The translations under genes were made by a program, and so were the position numbers. Under the pieces are notes generated by a model that searched no databases, was not told where the DNA came from, and saw only the letters and a program-made list of their open reading frames with translations. This document shows positions 1-10,461 of a DNA stretch of 64,000 nt, piece after piece (the first letter of the stretch is position 1; each line of letters begins with the position of its first letter). The DNA is from Burkholderiales bacterium (GTDB taxonomy: Bacteria; Pseudomonadota; Gammaproteobacteria; Burkholderiales; Burkholderiaceae_A): NCBI GenBank assembly GCA_027486725.1, contig JAIXOP010000015.1, positions 151,950 to 215,949 on the forward strand, given 5' to 3'.

Positions 1-2837
1 ATGAGGATCACGGAGTTGCGCATGATCATGCCCATGAGGGCAATCACGCCGAGCTGGGCCACAAAGCCAAACGGTCGACCCGCCACCAAGAGCGCGATGG
101 CCACGCCCGCCAGCCCCAACGGGGCGGTGGCCAGCACCATGAAGGCCCGCTTGTTGCTGCGCAGCTGCAGGACCAGCAGCGTCAGGGTGATGAAGAACAT
201 GATGGGCAGGCCCGCCACGATCGAGGCCTGGCCCTTGCTGGCCTCCTCCACCTCACCGGCCACCTCCAGGCGCACGCCCGGCGGCAGATACTTCTCCAGC
301 GCCCGAAGTGCTGGAAGCAGCTCGGCCGTGACGGGTGGGCCCGGTCGTCCGTTGGCGGTCATCGCCTGCAGGGTCATGGCGTATTCGCGGTCTTTGCGCC
401 ACAACACGCCCGGCTCATAGAGCACCTGGAAGCTTGCAACCTTGCTCGCGGGCACGAAGCCTCCCGCCAAGGATGGAACCTGCAGGCTGGCCAGATCCGA
501 CAGCGCATCGCGCTCCTCTTTGGGCAGGCGCAGCTGAATGGGCAGCAGCTTGTCGTCTTCGCGGTACTGGCCAACGGTCACACCGCTGACCACCACCTCG
601 ATGGACTGTGCCACCAGGTTGGAGGGCACACCGAGCTCTCGGGCGCGGGCCAGATCCACCTGAATTTGCGCCACCGGCCGCAATTGATTCCAGTTGTCGT
701 TGAGGCCCCGAATGTCTGGATGCTGGGCAATGGCTGAGCGGAAGGGGCCTGCAGCAGCGACGATGGCGTCGGGGTCCGACGACACCAGCCGGAAAGCCAC
801 GGGGTATGGCACTGGAGGACCGTTGGGCAGGCGCTTGACCCGGACGCGGGCCTCGGGGACTGCCGCCGAGACCTCGTCTTGCAGGCGCTGCAGGAACTCG
901 CGGTAATTGGTGCCTGGGGCGCTCAGCACCACCATCTGCGCCACATTCTCTTGGCGGAAGATGATGTCGAGCGGCAAAAAGAAGCGCGGCGCACCGATGC
1001 CGATCCATGCCGTGAGCTTTTCCGCCTCGGGCATGGCGCTGATCACCTCCTCGGCACGCCGCACGGCCGCATCGGTCGAGGATTGCGCTGAGCCCTCGGC
1101 CAGATAGAGATCCACCAGCACCTCGGGCCGAGACGACTCGGGGAAGAACTGCTGCTCGACCTTGCCCATGCCGACGACCCCGAAGGCAAAAATCGCGATG
1201 GTGACGGCAATGGTCTTCCACCGGTGGTCCACGCACCAGGCGACGGCCGAGCGAAAACGGGCATAGAAGCCCTCGGCATACATGCGCTCTTCGGCCTCTT
1301 CGACCGAAAGCCCACCCGCCGGGGCCGGATGGGGCTTCAGAAGCCCAACCCCCAGCACCGGCACGAAGATGACCGAGACCACCCAGGAGATGAGCAGCGC
1401 GGCAGCGGTGACCGCGAAGATGGCGAAGGTGTACTCCCCCACCGCACTGTTGGCGATGCCGATGGGCAAAAAGCCAACCGCGGTGATGAGCGTGCCAGTG
1501 AGCATGGGCATTGCGGTCAGGCGGTAGGCTGCGGTGGCGGCAGTCATCTTGTCTGCGCCCTCTTCGAGCTTGCGCACCATCATTTCCACCACGATGATCG
1601 CGTCGTCCACCAGAAGGCCCAGCGCAATGATGAGCGAGCCCAAGGAGATCTTGTGGATGCCCACGCCAAACATCTTCATCACCAAGAAGGTGACGGCCAT
1701 CACCAAGGGGATGCTGATGGCCACAATGAGGCCCGGGCGAGGATCGATGCGCAGGGGGTTGCGGTGCAGGCCCAGCGAAATGAGGCTCACGCCCAAGACG
1801 ATGGCGACCGCCTCGGCCAGCACCTGCAGAAACTCGCCCACCGATCCGGCCACCACCTTGGGCTGGTCCTGGATCTGAATCAACGAGACGCCCACGGGCA
1901 GGTCGGCACGAATGCGCTCGGCCTCCTGGGCCAGGGCCCGGCCGAGCCGGATGATGTCGCCACCGCGTTGCATGCTCACACCCAGGGCGACCACGGGGTC
2001 GCCATCGACCCGCAGACCCGGGGCGGGTGGGTCCTGAATCTCTCGACGGATGCTGCCCAGATCCCCCAGGCGAACAATCTGTCTGCCCGCACGAATGGGC
2101 ATTTCGGCCAGCGCTTCCACGCTCTCGAACTGGCCGGTGGTCCGCAGGGGAATCTCGGCGCCTTTGGCCGTGAGGCGGCCCGAGTCCACCACGGCATTCT
2201 GCTGAGCAATCTGGGTGGCGATGTCGGCGCTGGTGATCCGATAGCGCGCCAATGCCCTCAGCGAGAGTTCGAAGGTGATGACCTCGGGCTGCAGCCCAAA
2301 GGTCTCGACCTTGCCCACATCCCGCACATTCAACAGGCGTGCCCGCACATCCTTCACCAGGTCGGTGAGGTCGCGCTGGGGCATGTCGGGCGCCGACAGG
2401 GCGTAGATCACACCGAAGGTGTCGCCAAAGTCGTCGTTGAAGAAAGGACCTCGGACCCCCGGGGGCAGGGTGCCACGAATGTCGGTCACTTTCTTGCGGA
2501 TGGTGTCGAAGCGGTCGTAGACCTCGGAGGGCTTAAAGTCGTCCGTCGTCTGGATGATGATCACGGTCCGGCCGGGCTTCGAGAAGCCAGTGATCTTGTC
2601 GATGTTGGGCACATCCTGAACGGCCCGCTCGATCCGATCGGCCACCTGATCGGCCATCTGCCGCGCCGTCGCGCCCGGCCACTCGGCCTGGATCACCATC
2701 AGTCGGAAGGTGAAGGGGGGGTCTTCGTCCTGGCCGAGTTGGAAATAGCTGCCGATGCCCAGAATGAGCAGGCTGACCATCAAAAAACGCATCAGGGCCG
2801 GCTGCCCCAGCGCCCAACGGGAAAGATTGAATCCCAT
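1..2837 (-). CDS. RND-family efflux transporter permease (partial)
   Basis: Inner-membrane proton-driven RND pump of the HAE1/AcrB-like group, the energised part of a tripartite efflux system. The reading frame runs from ATG at 2837 (residues M-G-F-N-L-S) to the window edge without a stop, giving about 945 residues. RND pumps are usually 1,020-1,050 residues, so about 80-100 C-terminal residues lie outside. Residues near 405-420 read LLVDDAIIVVE, the transmembrane-4 signature whose paired Asp residues carry the proton relay. An N-terminal membrane anchor is followed by a porter domain starting with PPFTFRLMVIQAEWPGA. The adaptor gene lies 46 bp upstream on the same strand, so the two form an operon. 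The substrate cannot be told from sequence alone. Confidence 0.95.
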   Translation of the reverse strand, partial: MGFNLSRWALGQPALMRFLMVSLLILGIGSYFQLGQDEDPPFTFRLMVIQAEWPGATARQMADQVADRIERAVQDVPNIDKITGFSKPGRTVIIIQTTDDFKPSEVYDRFDTIRKKVTDIRGTLPPGVRGPFFNDDFGDTFGVIYALSAPDMPQRDLTDLVKDVRARLLNVRDVGKVETFGLQPEVITFELSLRALARYRITSADIATQIAQQNAVVDSGRLTAKGAEIPLRTTGQFESVEALAEMPIRAGRQIVRLGDLGSIRREIQDPPAPGLRVDGDPVVALGVSMQRGGDIIRLGRALAQEAERIRADLPVGVSLIQIQDQPKVVAGSVGEFLQVLAEAVAIVLGVSLISLGLHRNPLRIDPRPGLIVAISIPLVMAVTFLVMKMFGVGIHKISLGSLIIALGLLVDDAIIVVEMMVRKLEEGADKMTAATAAYRLTAMPMLTGTLITAVGFLPIGIANSAVGEYTFAIFAVTAAALLISWVVSVIFVPVLGVGLLKPHPAPAGGLSVEEAEERMYAEGFYARFRSAVAWCVDHRWKTIAVTIAIFAFGVVGMGKVEQQFFPESSRPEVLVDLYLAEGSAQSSTDAAVRRAEEVISAMPEAEKLTAWIGIGAPRFFLPLDIIFRQENVAQMVVLSAPGTNYREFLQRLQDEVSAAVPEARVRVKRLPNGPPVPYPVAFRLVSSDPDAIVAAAGPFRSAIAQHPDIRGLNDNWNQLRPVAQIQVDLARARELGVPSNLVAQSIEVVVSGVTVGQYREDDKLLPIQLRLPKEERDALSDLASLQVPSLAGGFVPASKVASFQVLYEPGVLWRKDREYAMTLQAMTANGRPGPPVTAELLPALRALEKYLPPGVRLEVAGEVEEASKGQASIVAGLPIMFFITLTLLVLQLRSNKRAFMVLATAPLGLAGVAIALLVAGRPFGFVAQLGVIALMGMIMRNSVIL

Positions 2838-2883
2838 GCGACTCTCCGGCGTGTGTTGGTTGGGCCTTAAGCCTGAATAAGCC

Positions 2884-3804
2884 TTAGGGGAGCAGCCGAA
2901 CCGGCTGGCCGTCCTGCAACAGGTGCGCCCCCAGGGCGACAATGCGATCGCCCTTCTGGAGCGGACCCACCACCAGGGCGCCCTCCACATCGGCAAGGAT
3001 TCGCCGCACCTCCACCCGTTGGAGCTGATGGGTTGCGCCATTGGCCGCAGCCGCCTCCAGCGGAATCACTCGAAACACGGCGGTCCCACCCACCAGCGCA
3101 CCGAGCGGAACCTGAATGGCCTCTCGGGGGACCTCGCCCAGCGGGGCCTGAACTCCTTCGGAAGCCGATGCGGGGGGCTTGGCGGGAGCGAGCTTGGCCA
3201 GCACCTGGCCAGACTTCACGGCCTGACCTGGCCGAACCTCGACCGATGAAACCTGGGCAGCAGACAGGGCACGGGCCGACAACACCCCGAGCTGATCGAG
3301 ACGCGACTCGTATTGTGCGCGCGCCACCTCGAGCTGGGCTCGGCGGCGGTCGAACTCGGCCTGGGAGATGAAGGAATCGTCGCGCAGCTTCTGGAACCGG
3401 CGGAAGTCGGCCTCGGCAGCCGCCAGCTCGGCCTTGGCAGCCTCGGCCTGGAGCCGTGCCGCGGAGTCGGCCAGTCGGGTGTCGGCCGGGTCGAGTCGGA
3501 CCAGGGCCTGGCCCGCGCGCACGGAGGCACCGGCGCGAACCATCACCTCCACGACCTGACCATCGAGCTCGGCGCGCAGCGTGCGCTCGTCCGAGAGGAT
3601 CGCCACCGTCTGCCCCTCAGAGCGCAGGGCCGACTGGGGCTCGGGACCCACCGCCACCTCGCCCAAGACCATGGTCTTCACACGCGGGGCGGGCGCCGGC
3701 GGTGCTTCGGCCTTGCTGCAGGCCGCAGAAACGGCCGCGAGCAGAGCAACAGCAGCCAAGGCAAGGGGGCGTGACGGTGCGAGAGCTCGACGATAAACGG
3801 CCAT
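2884..3804 (-). CDS. RND efflux periplasmic adaptor (membrane fusion protein), lipoprotein
   Basis: Adaptor linking the RND permease encoded next to it with an outer-membrane channel. It has 306 residues. The N-terminus has a basic start, a hydrophobic stretch and a lipobox-like S-A-A-C, so it is probably a lipoprotein. Then come a lipoyl-like half motif (LDGQVVEVMVRAGASV), an alpha-helical hairpin rich in Ala/Glu/Arg (about residues 105-165), the second lipoyl half (VRPGQAVKSGQVLAKL) and a C-terminal beta-barrel region. The start at 3804 is chosen because GAGG lies 7 nt upstream. The open frame continues further upstream but would run into the stop region of the preceding gene. No outer-membrane partner lies in the window. 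Confidence 0.9.
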   Translation of the reverse strand: MAVYRRALAPSRPLALAAVALLAAVSAACSKAEAPPAPAPRVKTMVLGEVAVGPEPQSALRSEGQTVAILSDERTLRAELDGQVVEVMVRAGASVRAGQALVRLDPADTRLADSAARLQAEAAKAELAAAEADFRRFQKLRDDSFISQAEFDRRRAQLEVARAQYESRLDQLGVLSARALSAAQVSSVEVRPGQAVKSGQVLAKLAPAKPPASASEGVQAPLGEVPREAIQVPLGALVGGTAVFRVIPLEAAAANGATHQLQRVEVRRILADVEGALVVGPLQKGDRIVALGAHLLQDGQPVRLLP

Positions 3805-3871
3805 GGGGAAACCTCGGGAAAAATGCGGGAGAACCCGGATGGCGGGAGGATAACAGCCGCGGTGTTGCGGC

Positions 3872-5473
3872 TTAAGGGCGGCGGCGGTCGAGCCTCTCGG
3901 GGAAGGCCGCATCGAGGAGCTGACGGGTGTATTCCTCGCGGGGGCTGTGCAGGACTTCTTCCGTAGGTCCCGACTCCACCACACGGCCGTGGCGCAGCAC
4001 CAGGACCCGGTGGGTCATGGCGCGAACCACGTGCAGGTCGTGGGAGATGAGGACATAGGCCAGGCCATAGCGCTCTTGCAGCTGCACCAGGCACTCGAGC
4101 ACCTGCCGCTGCACCGTCAGGTCCAGCGCACTGGTCGGCTCATCGAGCACCATCAACGAGGGCTTGAGCAGCAGTGCCCGGGCGATCGCCAGGCGCTGCC
4201 GCTGGCCGCCGCTGAACTCGTGGGGATAGCGGCCAAGGCAGTCCGATGGCAGCCCCACCTCCTCGAGCACCCCCTCCACCGCATCGAGCAGGCTCGACTG
4301 CGACATGTCGGGAAAGTGCAGGGCCAGTCCTTCGGAAAGAATCTGCAGAACATTGCGGCGGGGCGACAAGGCGCTGTAGGGGTCTTGGAAGACCGGCTGC
4401 ATCTTGGCGCGCAGATCCCGCAGCGGGCCGGGGGCCAACTCCAGCACCGACTGCCCCAGTAGGTGCACCTGGCCAGACACCCGAGCCGCGGAGAGCCTCA
4501 GCAGCGCCATGGCGAGCGTGGATTTCCCCGAGCCCGACTCGCCAACCACCCCCAGGGTCTCGCCCGGGGAGAGGGAAAAACTGGTGGGCTCGAGTGCGGT
4601 TCGCCACCGCCGGCCGAAGAAACCGCTGCGCACGGAATATTCAGCCGAGAGGTCGCGCACCTGCAGCAGAGGATCAGCCCTGGGGGCAGACCCCGAGACC
4701 ATCCGCGGGGGCGCGGCGTGAATCAAGGCCTGAGTGGTGGGGTGCTGAGGCCGCTCAAACATCTCCTCCACAGGCCCCTGCTCCAGGATGCGGCCCTCGC
4801 CCATCACGGCAACCCGATGGGCAAAGCGGCGCACCATGGGAAGGTCATGGCTGATGATGAGCAGGCCCAGCCCACGCTCGTCCTGCAGGCGCACCAAGAG
4901 CTCCAAGACCTGCTGGCGCAGCGACATATCCAAGGCCGTGGTGGGCTCATCGGCAATCAGCAGTTCGGGGTCACCGGCCAGCGCCATGGCAATCAGCACC
5001 CGCTGCCGCTGACCTCCCGAGAGCTGGTGTGGATAAGAGGCCAGGATGCGTGCCGACTCGGCAAGCCCAACATCCTTCAGGAGCGACTCGAGCCGAGCCT
5101 GGGCGAGGGCACTGCTGCCTCGGTGGGCTGGGGCGAGCGCCTCGGTGAGCTGCTGGCGGACCGACAGCACTGGATTCAGAGCAGTCATGGGCTCCTGAAA
5201 GACCATCCCGATCTGCCCACCGCGGACGGGCTGCAGCGCCGACTCCGGCAGAGACAATAGGTCCCTGCCCTTCCAGAGGATCCGTCCCCGCAGGACCGCC
5301 TGGGGAAGCAAACGCAGCACCGACAGCGCCGTCAGGCTTTTGCCCGAGCCCGACTCGCCCACCAGGGCCAGGCGCTCCCCCCGAGAAATCGTCAGACCCA
5401 CCCGCTGAACCAGCGGGCGTTGGTCGATGCTCACCGAGAGGTCTTCGATCTGAAGCAGCGGGGCGCTCGACAT
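3872..5473 (-). CDS. yejF: Peptide/microcin ABC transporter, fused double ATPase YejF
   Basis: Cytoplasmic ATPase that powers the YejABEF importer for oligopeptides. It has 533 residues with two complete ABC domains in one chain. The first has Walker A GESGSGKS at about 39-46 and signature LSGGQRQR; the second has GESGSGKST near 315, signature FSGGQRQR and Walker B LMVLDEPTSALD. The start at 5473 has GGAGG 8 nt upstream and leaves one base after the yejE stop. An upstream in-frame ATG at 5500 would overlap yejE and has no better ribosome site. It is the last gene of the four-gene operon. Confidence 0.95.
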   Translation of the reverse strand: MSSAPLLQIEDLSVSIDQRPLVQRVGLTISRGERLALVGESGSGKSLTALSVLRLLPQAVLRGRILWKGRDLLSLPESALQPVRGGQIGMVFQEPMTALNPVLSVRQQLTEALAPAHRGSSALAQARLESLLKDVGLAESARILASYPHQLSGGQRQRVLIAMALAGDPELLIADEPTTALDMSLRQQVLELLVRLQDERGLGLLIISHDLPMVRRFAHRVAVMGEGRILEQGPVEEMFERPQHPTTQALIHAAPPRMVSGSAPRADPLLQVRDLSAEYSVRSGFFGRRWRTALEPTSFSLSPGETLGVVGESGSGKSTLAMALLRLSAARVSGQVHLLGQSVLELAPGPLRDLRAKMQPVFQDPYSALSPRRNVLQILSEGLALHFPDMSQSSLLDAVEGVLEEVGLPSDCLGRYPHEFSGGQRQRLAIARALLLKPSLMVLDEPTSALDLTVQRQVLECLVQLQERYGLAYVLISHDLHVVRAMTHRVLVLRHGRVVESGPTEEVLHSPREEYTRQLLDAAFPERLDRRRP

Positions 5474-5474
5474 C

Positions 5475-6485
5475 TCAGGCCCTCCGGGTGTCGAGGGCAT
5501 CGCGCAGGGCCTCGCCGATGAAAATCAGCAGCATCAGCAGGCCCACCAGCACCGTGAAGGTGGGCACGGAAATCCACCAGGCATCGAGGTTCTCCTTGCC
5601 CTGGGCCAGCAATTCACCCAGCGAGGGCGTGCTGCTGGGCACCCCAAGACCGAGGAAATCCAGACTCGTGAGGGCAAGGATCGCCGCCGAGAGGCGAAAG
5701 GGCAGAAACGCCAGCACGGGGGTGAGGCTGTTGGGCAGAAGGTGGCGCCAGATGATCTGGCCATGACCCAGGCCCAGAGCGCGGGCGGCAAGAGCGTAGT
5801 CGAGGCTTCGATTGCGCAGGAACTCTGCCCGCACATAGTCGGATAGCCCCATCCATCCGAACAGCGACAGAATGACCAACAGAACGAGCAGCCCCGGCTC
5901 AAACATCGAGGCCAGGATGATCAGGAGGTAGAGCTCAGGGACTGAGCCCCAGACCTCGATGAATCGCTGGAAGAAGAGATCGGTCCGCCCACCGAAATAT
6001 CCCTGGAGCGCGCCAAACAAAATTCCCAGCACGACCCCCACGGCCGTCAAGGCCAGCCCAAACAAGACCGAGACGCGAAAGCCATAGAGCAGTCGGGCCA
6101 GCACATCCCGGCCGCGGTCATCGGTGCCCAGGAAGTTCTCGCTGCTGGGGGGCGCCGGATTCGGGGTGGGCGCGAAGTAGTTGAGCGTGTCGTGCTGGTA
6201 ACGGTTGGGGGCGAACACCGCCCAGTTGCCACCCTCCGAGAGCTGCTCTTCAATGAATGGATCCAGATAGTCTGCGGGTGCATCGAAGTCCCCGCCAAAG
6301 ACCGTCTCGGGGTAGTCCTTCAACAACGGGGAATAGAGGCTTCCCTGGTAAGACACCAACAACGGGCGATGGTTGGAGACCAGCTCGGCCGCGAGGCTCA
6401 AAACAAAAAGGCTCAGGAAGATCCAGAGGCTGATTCGACCCCGACGGTTGCGCGAGAACCGCTGCCAGATCAATGACCACTCCAC
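5475..6485 (-). CDS. yejE: Peptide ABC transporter inner-membrane permease YejE
   Basis: Second permease of the Yej importer, 336 residues. It shows an N-terminal membrane helix, a periplasmic loop containing the family phrase NRYQHDTLNYFAPTPNPAPP, the GTDDRGRDVLARLLYG segment typical of DppC/OppC-type permeases, and a cytoplasmic EAA-like loop (AARALGLGHGQIIWRHLLPN) that contacts the ATPase. Translation starts at GTG, sharing one base with the yejB stop (TAGTG), which points to translational coupling. Confidence 0.95.
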   Translation of the reverse strand: MEWSLIWQRFSRNRRGRISLWIFLSLFVLSLAAELVSNHRPLLVSYQGSLYSPLLKDYPETVFGGDFDAPADYLDPFIEEQLSEGGNWAVFAPNRYQHDTLNYFAPTPNPAPPSSENFLGTDDRGRDVLARLLYGFRVSVLFGLALTAVGVVLGILFGALQGYFGGRTDLFFQRFIEVWGSVPELYLLIILASMFEPGLLVLLVILSLFGWMGLSDYVRAEFLRNRSLDYALAARALGLGHGQIIWRHLLPNSLTPVLAFLPFRLSAAILALTSLDFLGLGVPSSTPSLGELLAQGKENLDAWWISVPTFTVLVGLLMLLIFIGEALRDALDTRRA

Positions 6486-7594
6486 TACGCCTGCTCCCCA
6501 AATTGAATGCGTGGGTCCACCCAGACATACATCAGGTCGTTCACCAGCCGCGCCACCAGGGCCAGAAGACTGAAGAAAAAGAGGGAGCCCATCACCACGG
6601 GGTAGTCCCGGCGGACAACCGCCTCGTAGGACATCAGGCCCAGGCCGTCGAGCGAAAAGAGGGTCTCGATCAGCAGGCTGCCCGTGAAAAATGCACCCAC
6701 GAAGGCGGCGGGGAACCCAGTGACGATGGGGATCAACGCATTGCGCAAGACATGGCGCCAGAGCACCTCCCGCTCCGAGAGGCCCTTGGCGCGGGCCGTC
6801 AGCACATATTGCTTGCGAATCTCCTCGAGCATGGCCCCCTTGGTCAGCAGGGTCACCACCGCAAAGCTGCCCACCGCCAGGCAGATGAGCGGCAGCACCA
6901 GATGCCAGGCGACATCCAGTGCCTTGCCAATCAGGCTGAGGCTCTCGAAGTCGTCGCTGGTCAGGCCGCGCAACGGAAAGATCTGAACGAAGGTGCCGCC
7001 GCCAAACAACACCAGGAGCACCACACCCAAGACAAAGCCCGGCAGGGCATAGCCCACCAGCACCAGCATGCTGGTGGTCACATCAAAGCGGCTGCCATGG
7101 CGGACCGCCTTGGCAATGCCCAGCGGCACGGAGATGCTGTAGGTCAGCAAAAAAGTGAGTAGGCCCAGACTGGCCGACACGGGCAGCTTTTCTTGAATCA
7201 GATCCCAGACGCCCTTGTTGTAGAAAAAACTCTGACCCAAATCGAACTGCAGAAAGCCCACGACCATATCGAAGAATCGCTCGTGGACTGGCTTGTCAAA
7301 GCCATAGAGGGCACGAATCTCGGCGAGCTGCTTGTCGTCCAAACCCACATGGCCGCGGTAAATGCCGCCACCGCCGCCGCCACCCCCACCACCGTCGCCG
7401 GCGGCCGAACCCCCCGGAATGCCGAGGCCTGCGCCCTGCCCTGGCCCGCCCCCTCCGTCTTTGAGGGCCTGCACCATTTGCTCCACCGGCCCTCCGGGAA
7501 CGAACTGGATGAGCACAAAGGCCACCAGCAGGATGCCAAACAGGGTGGGCACCAGCAGCAGCAGACGACGAAGGATGTAGAGGCCGATCGACAA
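6485..7594 (-). CDS. yejB: Peptide ABC transporter inner-membrane permease YejB
   Basis: First permease of the Yej importer, 369 residues if translation begins at TTG 7594. That start lies one base after the yejA stop and has AGGGGG about 8 nt upstream; an ATG much further upstream would be inside yejA. The protein begins with YILRRLLLLVPTLFGILL, typical of the family, and has an EAA loop (ARAKGLSEREVLWRHVLRNALIP). Between residues about 45 and 80 the periplasmic loop carries a glycine-rich stretch with ten consecutive Gly, longer than I would expect from E. coli YejB. The rest aligns normally (YGFDKPVHERFFD). Confidence 0.92.
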   Translation of the reverse strand: MSIGLYILRRLLLLVPTLFGILLVAFVLIQFVPGGPVEQMVQALKDGGGGPGQGAGLGIPGGSAAGDGGGGGGGGGGIYRGHVGLDDKQLAEIRALYGFDKPVHERFFDMVVGFLQFDLGQSFFYNKGVWDLIQEKLPVSASLGLLTFLLTYSISVPLGIAKAVRHGSRFDVTTSMLVLVGYALPGFVLGVVLLVLFGGGTFVQIFPLRGLTSDDFESLSLIGKALDVAWHLVLPLICLAVGSFAVVTLLTKGAMLEEIRKQYVLTARAKGLSEREVLWRHVLRNALIPIVTGFPAAFVGAFFTGSLLIETLFSLDGLGLMSYEAVVRRDYPVVMGSLFFFSLLALVARLVNDLMYVWVDPRIQFGEQA

Positions 7595-7595
7595 A

Positions 7596-9542
7596 TCAGT
7601 TTCCCCCTGCGCGGGGCCACCAGCCCGTGGCAATGGCCCACTCCTCAGAGCCGTAGTACTTGGGCAGGGTCTTGGGCAGCTGCAGATCGCTGCGGTAGGC
7701 CACCCGATGCACCCGGTTGAACCAATTCGGGACGGCATAGTGGCCGTGCAGAAGAAGCCGGTCGAGCACATGGCTTGCCACCACCAGATCATCGCGGCTG
7801 CGCGCCGCGATCACTTCGGCGATGGCGGCATCGACCAGAGGGTCGCGCACCCCGGCGAAGTTGTCTTCGCCCGGGGTCTTGGCGCTGCGCTGCGTGAACC
7901 GAAAGGCCAGCTCATTGCCCGGGTTCTGCCCCGAGAGATACCAGTGAACAATCATGTCGAAGTCGTAGGCATCGAGCCGCTGCTTGTAGAGCGAGCTGTC
8001 GGTGGCCCGCGTCTTGAGCTTGATGCCGAGCTTCTCGAGGTTCCGGGCATAGGGTGCAGCCACCCGCTCCCAGTTGCGCTGGTTGATGAGGAGCTCGATC
8101 TCAAAGACCTCGCCTCGGGCGTTGCGCAAGGCGCCATTGCGGTACGTCCAGCCCGCATCCTCCAGCAGCGCGCGGGCGCGGCGAAGGTTGTCGCGCAGGG
8201 AGTCTTCGCCATCCGTGCGCGGGGGCCGGGGGGTTGGTCCCAGAAGTGCCGCGGGCAGGGCCTTCCCAGTGCGCTCGGAGATCCTCTTGAGCAGGCGGCG
8301 CTCAGCGGCCGAGGGCGGACCATCGGGCGCGGCCAGCTCGGTGTTGCTGAAATAGGAGTACGACCGGTCGTATTGGTTGTAGAACAACTGGCGATTCATC
8401 CACTCATAGTCCATCGCCAGCCCCAGGGCCTCGCGCACCCGCACGTCGGCGAATTTGGCCCGGCGCGTGTTGAAGAAGAAGGCCTGAAGGCCCGCAGCGT
8501 TTTCCTGCTCGAGCTCGGTTTTGGTCAGCCGCCCGGACCGAAAGGCAGGCCCGCTGTAGCTGCGCGCCCAATTTTTGGCGGTGTTCTCGTGGATGAAATC
8601 GAACTCACCCGCCTTGAAGGCCTCCAGCCGGACAAAGGCGTCTTGGTAGTAGCGCACCACCACACGATCGAAATTGAACTGGCCGCGGCGGGTCGGCAGG
8701 GACTCACCCCAGTAGTCGGCGCGGCGAACGTATTCAATATCGCGCCCAGGCTGAAACCTGCCGACCGCGTAGGGGCCCGAGGCCATCGGAATGTCGTTGA
8801 TCACGGCATCGAAGGGCTTGCCCGCCAGCCACTTCTTGGAAAACACGGGCAGGCCGCCCACGATGAGATGCAATTCCCGATTCTTGCGCGCGAAGACAAA
8901 GCGCACCACGCGGTCGGAGACCACCTCGACATCCTCGACGTCGGCCAAATAGCTGCGCCACACCGGGCTCGCGCGCTTGCTCACCAACAGATCAAACGAG
9001 GCCTTCACATCCTTGGCCAGCACCGGATCGCCGTTGGAGAAGCGCGCCTTGGGGTGTAGGCGAAATGCCACCGAAAGACCATCGGGCGCCAGGGCCATGC
9101 CGTTGGCCAGCAGTCCATAGACGCTCGCGGGCTCATCCAGGCTGGCAATGGTCAGCGACTCAAAGACCAGCTCGGTCAGAAAACGCGGGGAGGTGCCCTT
9201 GAGGGTGAAGGGATTGAGCTTGTCGAAGCTGCCCATGGCGGCCAGGCGAAAGGTGCCCCCGCGTTGGGCATTGGGGTCCACATAGTCGAAATGACGAAAC
9301 TCCACGCCCGGCTCGACATACTTGGGCGTCTCGCCCAGGCCAAAGGCAGGGCGAAACGCAAAACTTTCCATGGCCTCGGCCGAGAGCTCCTTGGGCGGCT
9401 CTGCCAGGTCGCTCTGGGGGGGCTCCTGGGCCAGGACCATCGTTGAGACACCCAGCATGGTGGCAAGGACCAACAGCCATGCCGCCCGCAGGGCCAGCTG
9501 GGGCAGCGGAACCGTCTGCAGGAGACTCGGAGAGGGGGGCAT
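7596..9542 (-). CDS. yejA: Extracellular oligopeptide-binding protein YejA (SBP family 5)
   Basis: Periplasmic solute-binding component of the Yej importer, 648 residues against about 600 in E. coli. A hydrophobic signal peptide ([21 protein letters not shown]) ends near residue 40. The mature part has family-5 hallmarks: the sequence around [18 protein letters not shown], then [16 protein letters not shown] and [24 protein letters not shown] C-terminal blocks. The start at 9542 is preferred because the frame upstream runs antisense into fabI; the ribosome site is weak. First gene of yejABEF; the 96-bp gap to divergent fabI should hold both promoters. Confidence 0.93.
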   Translation of the reverse strand: MPPSPSLLQTVPLPQLALRAAWLLVLATMLGVSTMVLAQEPPQSDLAEPPKELSAEAMESFAFRPAFGLGETPKYVEPGVEFRHFDYVDPNAQRGGTFRLAAMGSFDKLNPFTLKGTSPRFLTELVFESLTIASLDEPASVYGLLANGMALAPDGLSVAFRLHPKARFSNGDPVLAKDVKASFDLLVSKRASPVWRSYLADVEDVEVVSDRVVRFVFARKNRELHLIVGGLPVFSKKWLAGKPFDAVINDIPMASGPYAVGRFQPGRDIEYVRRADYWGESLPTRRGQFNFDRVVVRYYQDAFVRLEAFKAGEFDFIHENTAKNWARSYSGPAFRSGRLTKTELEQENAAGLQAFFFNTRRAKFADVRVREALGLAMDYEWMNRQLFYNQYDRSYSYFSNTELAAPDGPPSAAERRLLKRISERTGKALPAALLGPTPRPPRTDGEDSLRDNLRRARALLEDAGWTYRNGALRNARGEVFEIELLINQRNWERVAAPYARNLEKLGIKLKTRATDSSLYKQRLDAYDFDMIVHWYLSGQNPGNELAFRFTQRSAKTPGEDNFAGVRDPLVDAAIAEVIAARSRDDLVVASHVLDRLLLHGHYAVPNWFNRVHRVAYRSDLQLPKTLPKYYGSEEWAIATGWWPRAGGN

Positions 9543-9638
9543 GCTGGGGAGTTTAAACTGCACCCGACGGGCAACAGACAACACCGCGTCGACCAACGCG
9601 CCCATGCCCACCCCAAACCCTATTTTCTGGAGCGCTTC

Positions 9639-10424
9639 ATGGGTTTTCTCGCCGGCAAGAAAATTCTCATCACTGGCCTGCTGTCCAACCGATCCATCGC
9701 CTATGGCATTGCCCGGGCCTGCGCGCAGCAAGGCGCCGAGCTCGCGTTCACGTATCAGAACGAGCGCTTTGAGGAGCGGATCAAAGAAATGGCGGCCGAG
9801 TTCGGCAGCAGCCTCTGCTTTCCCTGCGATGTGGAGAACGATGCAGAGATCGACGCACTGATGGCGGGCCTGAACACCCAGTGGGGCGGGCTCGATGGTC
9901 TGGTGCATGCCATCGCCTTTGCCCCCCGCGAGGCCATCGCCGGGGACTTCCTGGAGGGCCTCTCGCGGGAGGCCTTCCGCACGGCCCACGAGGTGTCGGC
10001 CTACAGCTTCCCGGCGCTGGCCAAGGCGGCGCTGCCGCTCATGGAGGGACGCAAGTCGGCACTGCTGACCCTCTCCTACCTGGGCGCTGTCCGCACCGTG
10101 CCGGCCTACAACACCATGGGTCTGGCCAAGGCGAGCCTCGAGGCCGCGGTGCGCTACACGGCCGCAAGCCTTGGCCCCAAGGGCATTCGGGTCAATGGCG
10201 TTTCGGCCGGCCCGATCAAAACCCTGGCGGCCAGCGGCATCAAAGGCTTCTCGCACATGCTCTCCCTCGTGGAAAAGACCGCGCCCCTGCGGCGCAATGT
10301 CACGATTGAGGACGTGGGCAATGTCTGCGCCTTTTTGCTGTCGGACCTCGCCGCGGGCGTGACAGGTGAGATCACCTACGTCGATGGCGGCTTCTCCACG
10401 ATGGCGTTCGGCCAGGGCGAGTAG
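9639..10424 (+). CDS. fabI: Enoyl-[acyl-carrier-protein] reductase (NADH)
   Basis: Catalyses the last reduction of each fatty-acid elongation cycle in the cytoplasm. The 261-residue protein has the FabI form of the nucleotide site ([14 protein letters not shown]) and the Tyr-x6-Lys pair at Y157 and K164, plus Y147, matching E. coli Y156/K163/Y146. The C-terminus has [12 protein letters not shown]. It is divergent from yejA. It is followed, with about 37 bp to spare, by the SenB-like gene on the same strand. This is the triclosan/isoniazid target family. Confidence 0.97.
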   Translation: MGFLAGKKILITGLLSNRSIAYGIARACAQQGAELAFTYQNERFEERIKEMAAEFGSSLCFPCDVENDAEIDALMAGLNTQWGGLDGLVHAIAFAPREAIAGDFLEGLSREAFRTAHEVSAYSFPALAKAALPLMEGRKSALLTLSYLGAVRTVPAYNTMGLAKASLEAAVRYTAASLGPKGIRVNGVSAGPIKTLAASGIKGFSHMLSLVEKTAPLRRNVTIEDVGNVCAFLLSDLAAGVTGEITYVDGGFSTMAFGQGE

Positions 10425-10461
10425 GCCCCGAGGCGGAGCTGAATTGAAGCGGACCAGCGCC

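Noticed and set aside
1224..2870. Long plus-strand open frame of 548 codons opposite the RND gene
   Set aside because: It is rich in His, Gly, Asp and Gln with no recognisable motif, and lies antisense to a clear RND permease. It is a codon-bias shadow of a GC-rich gene.
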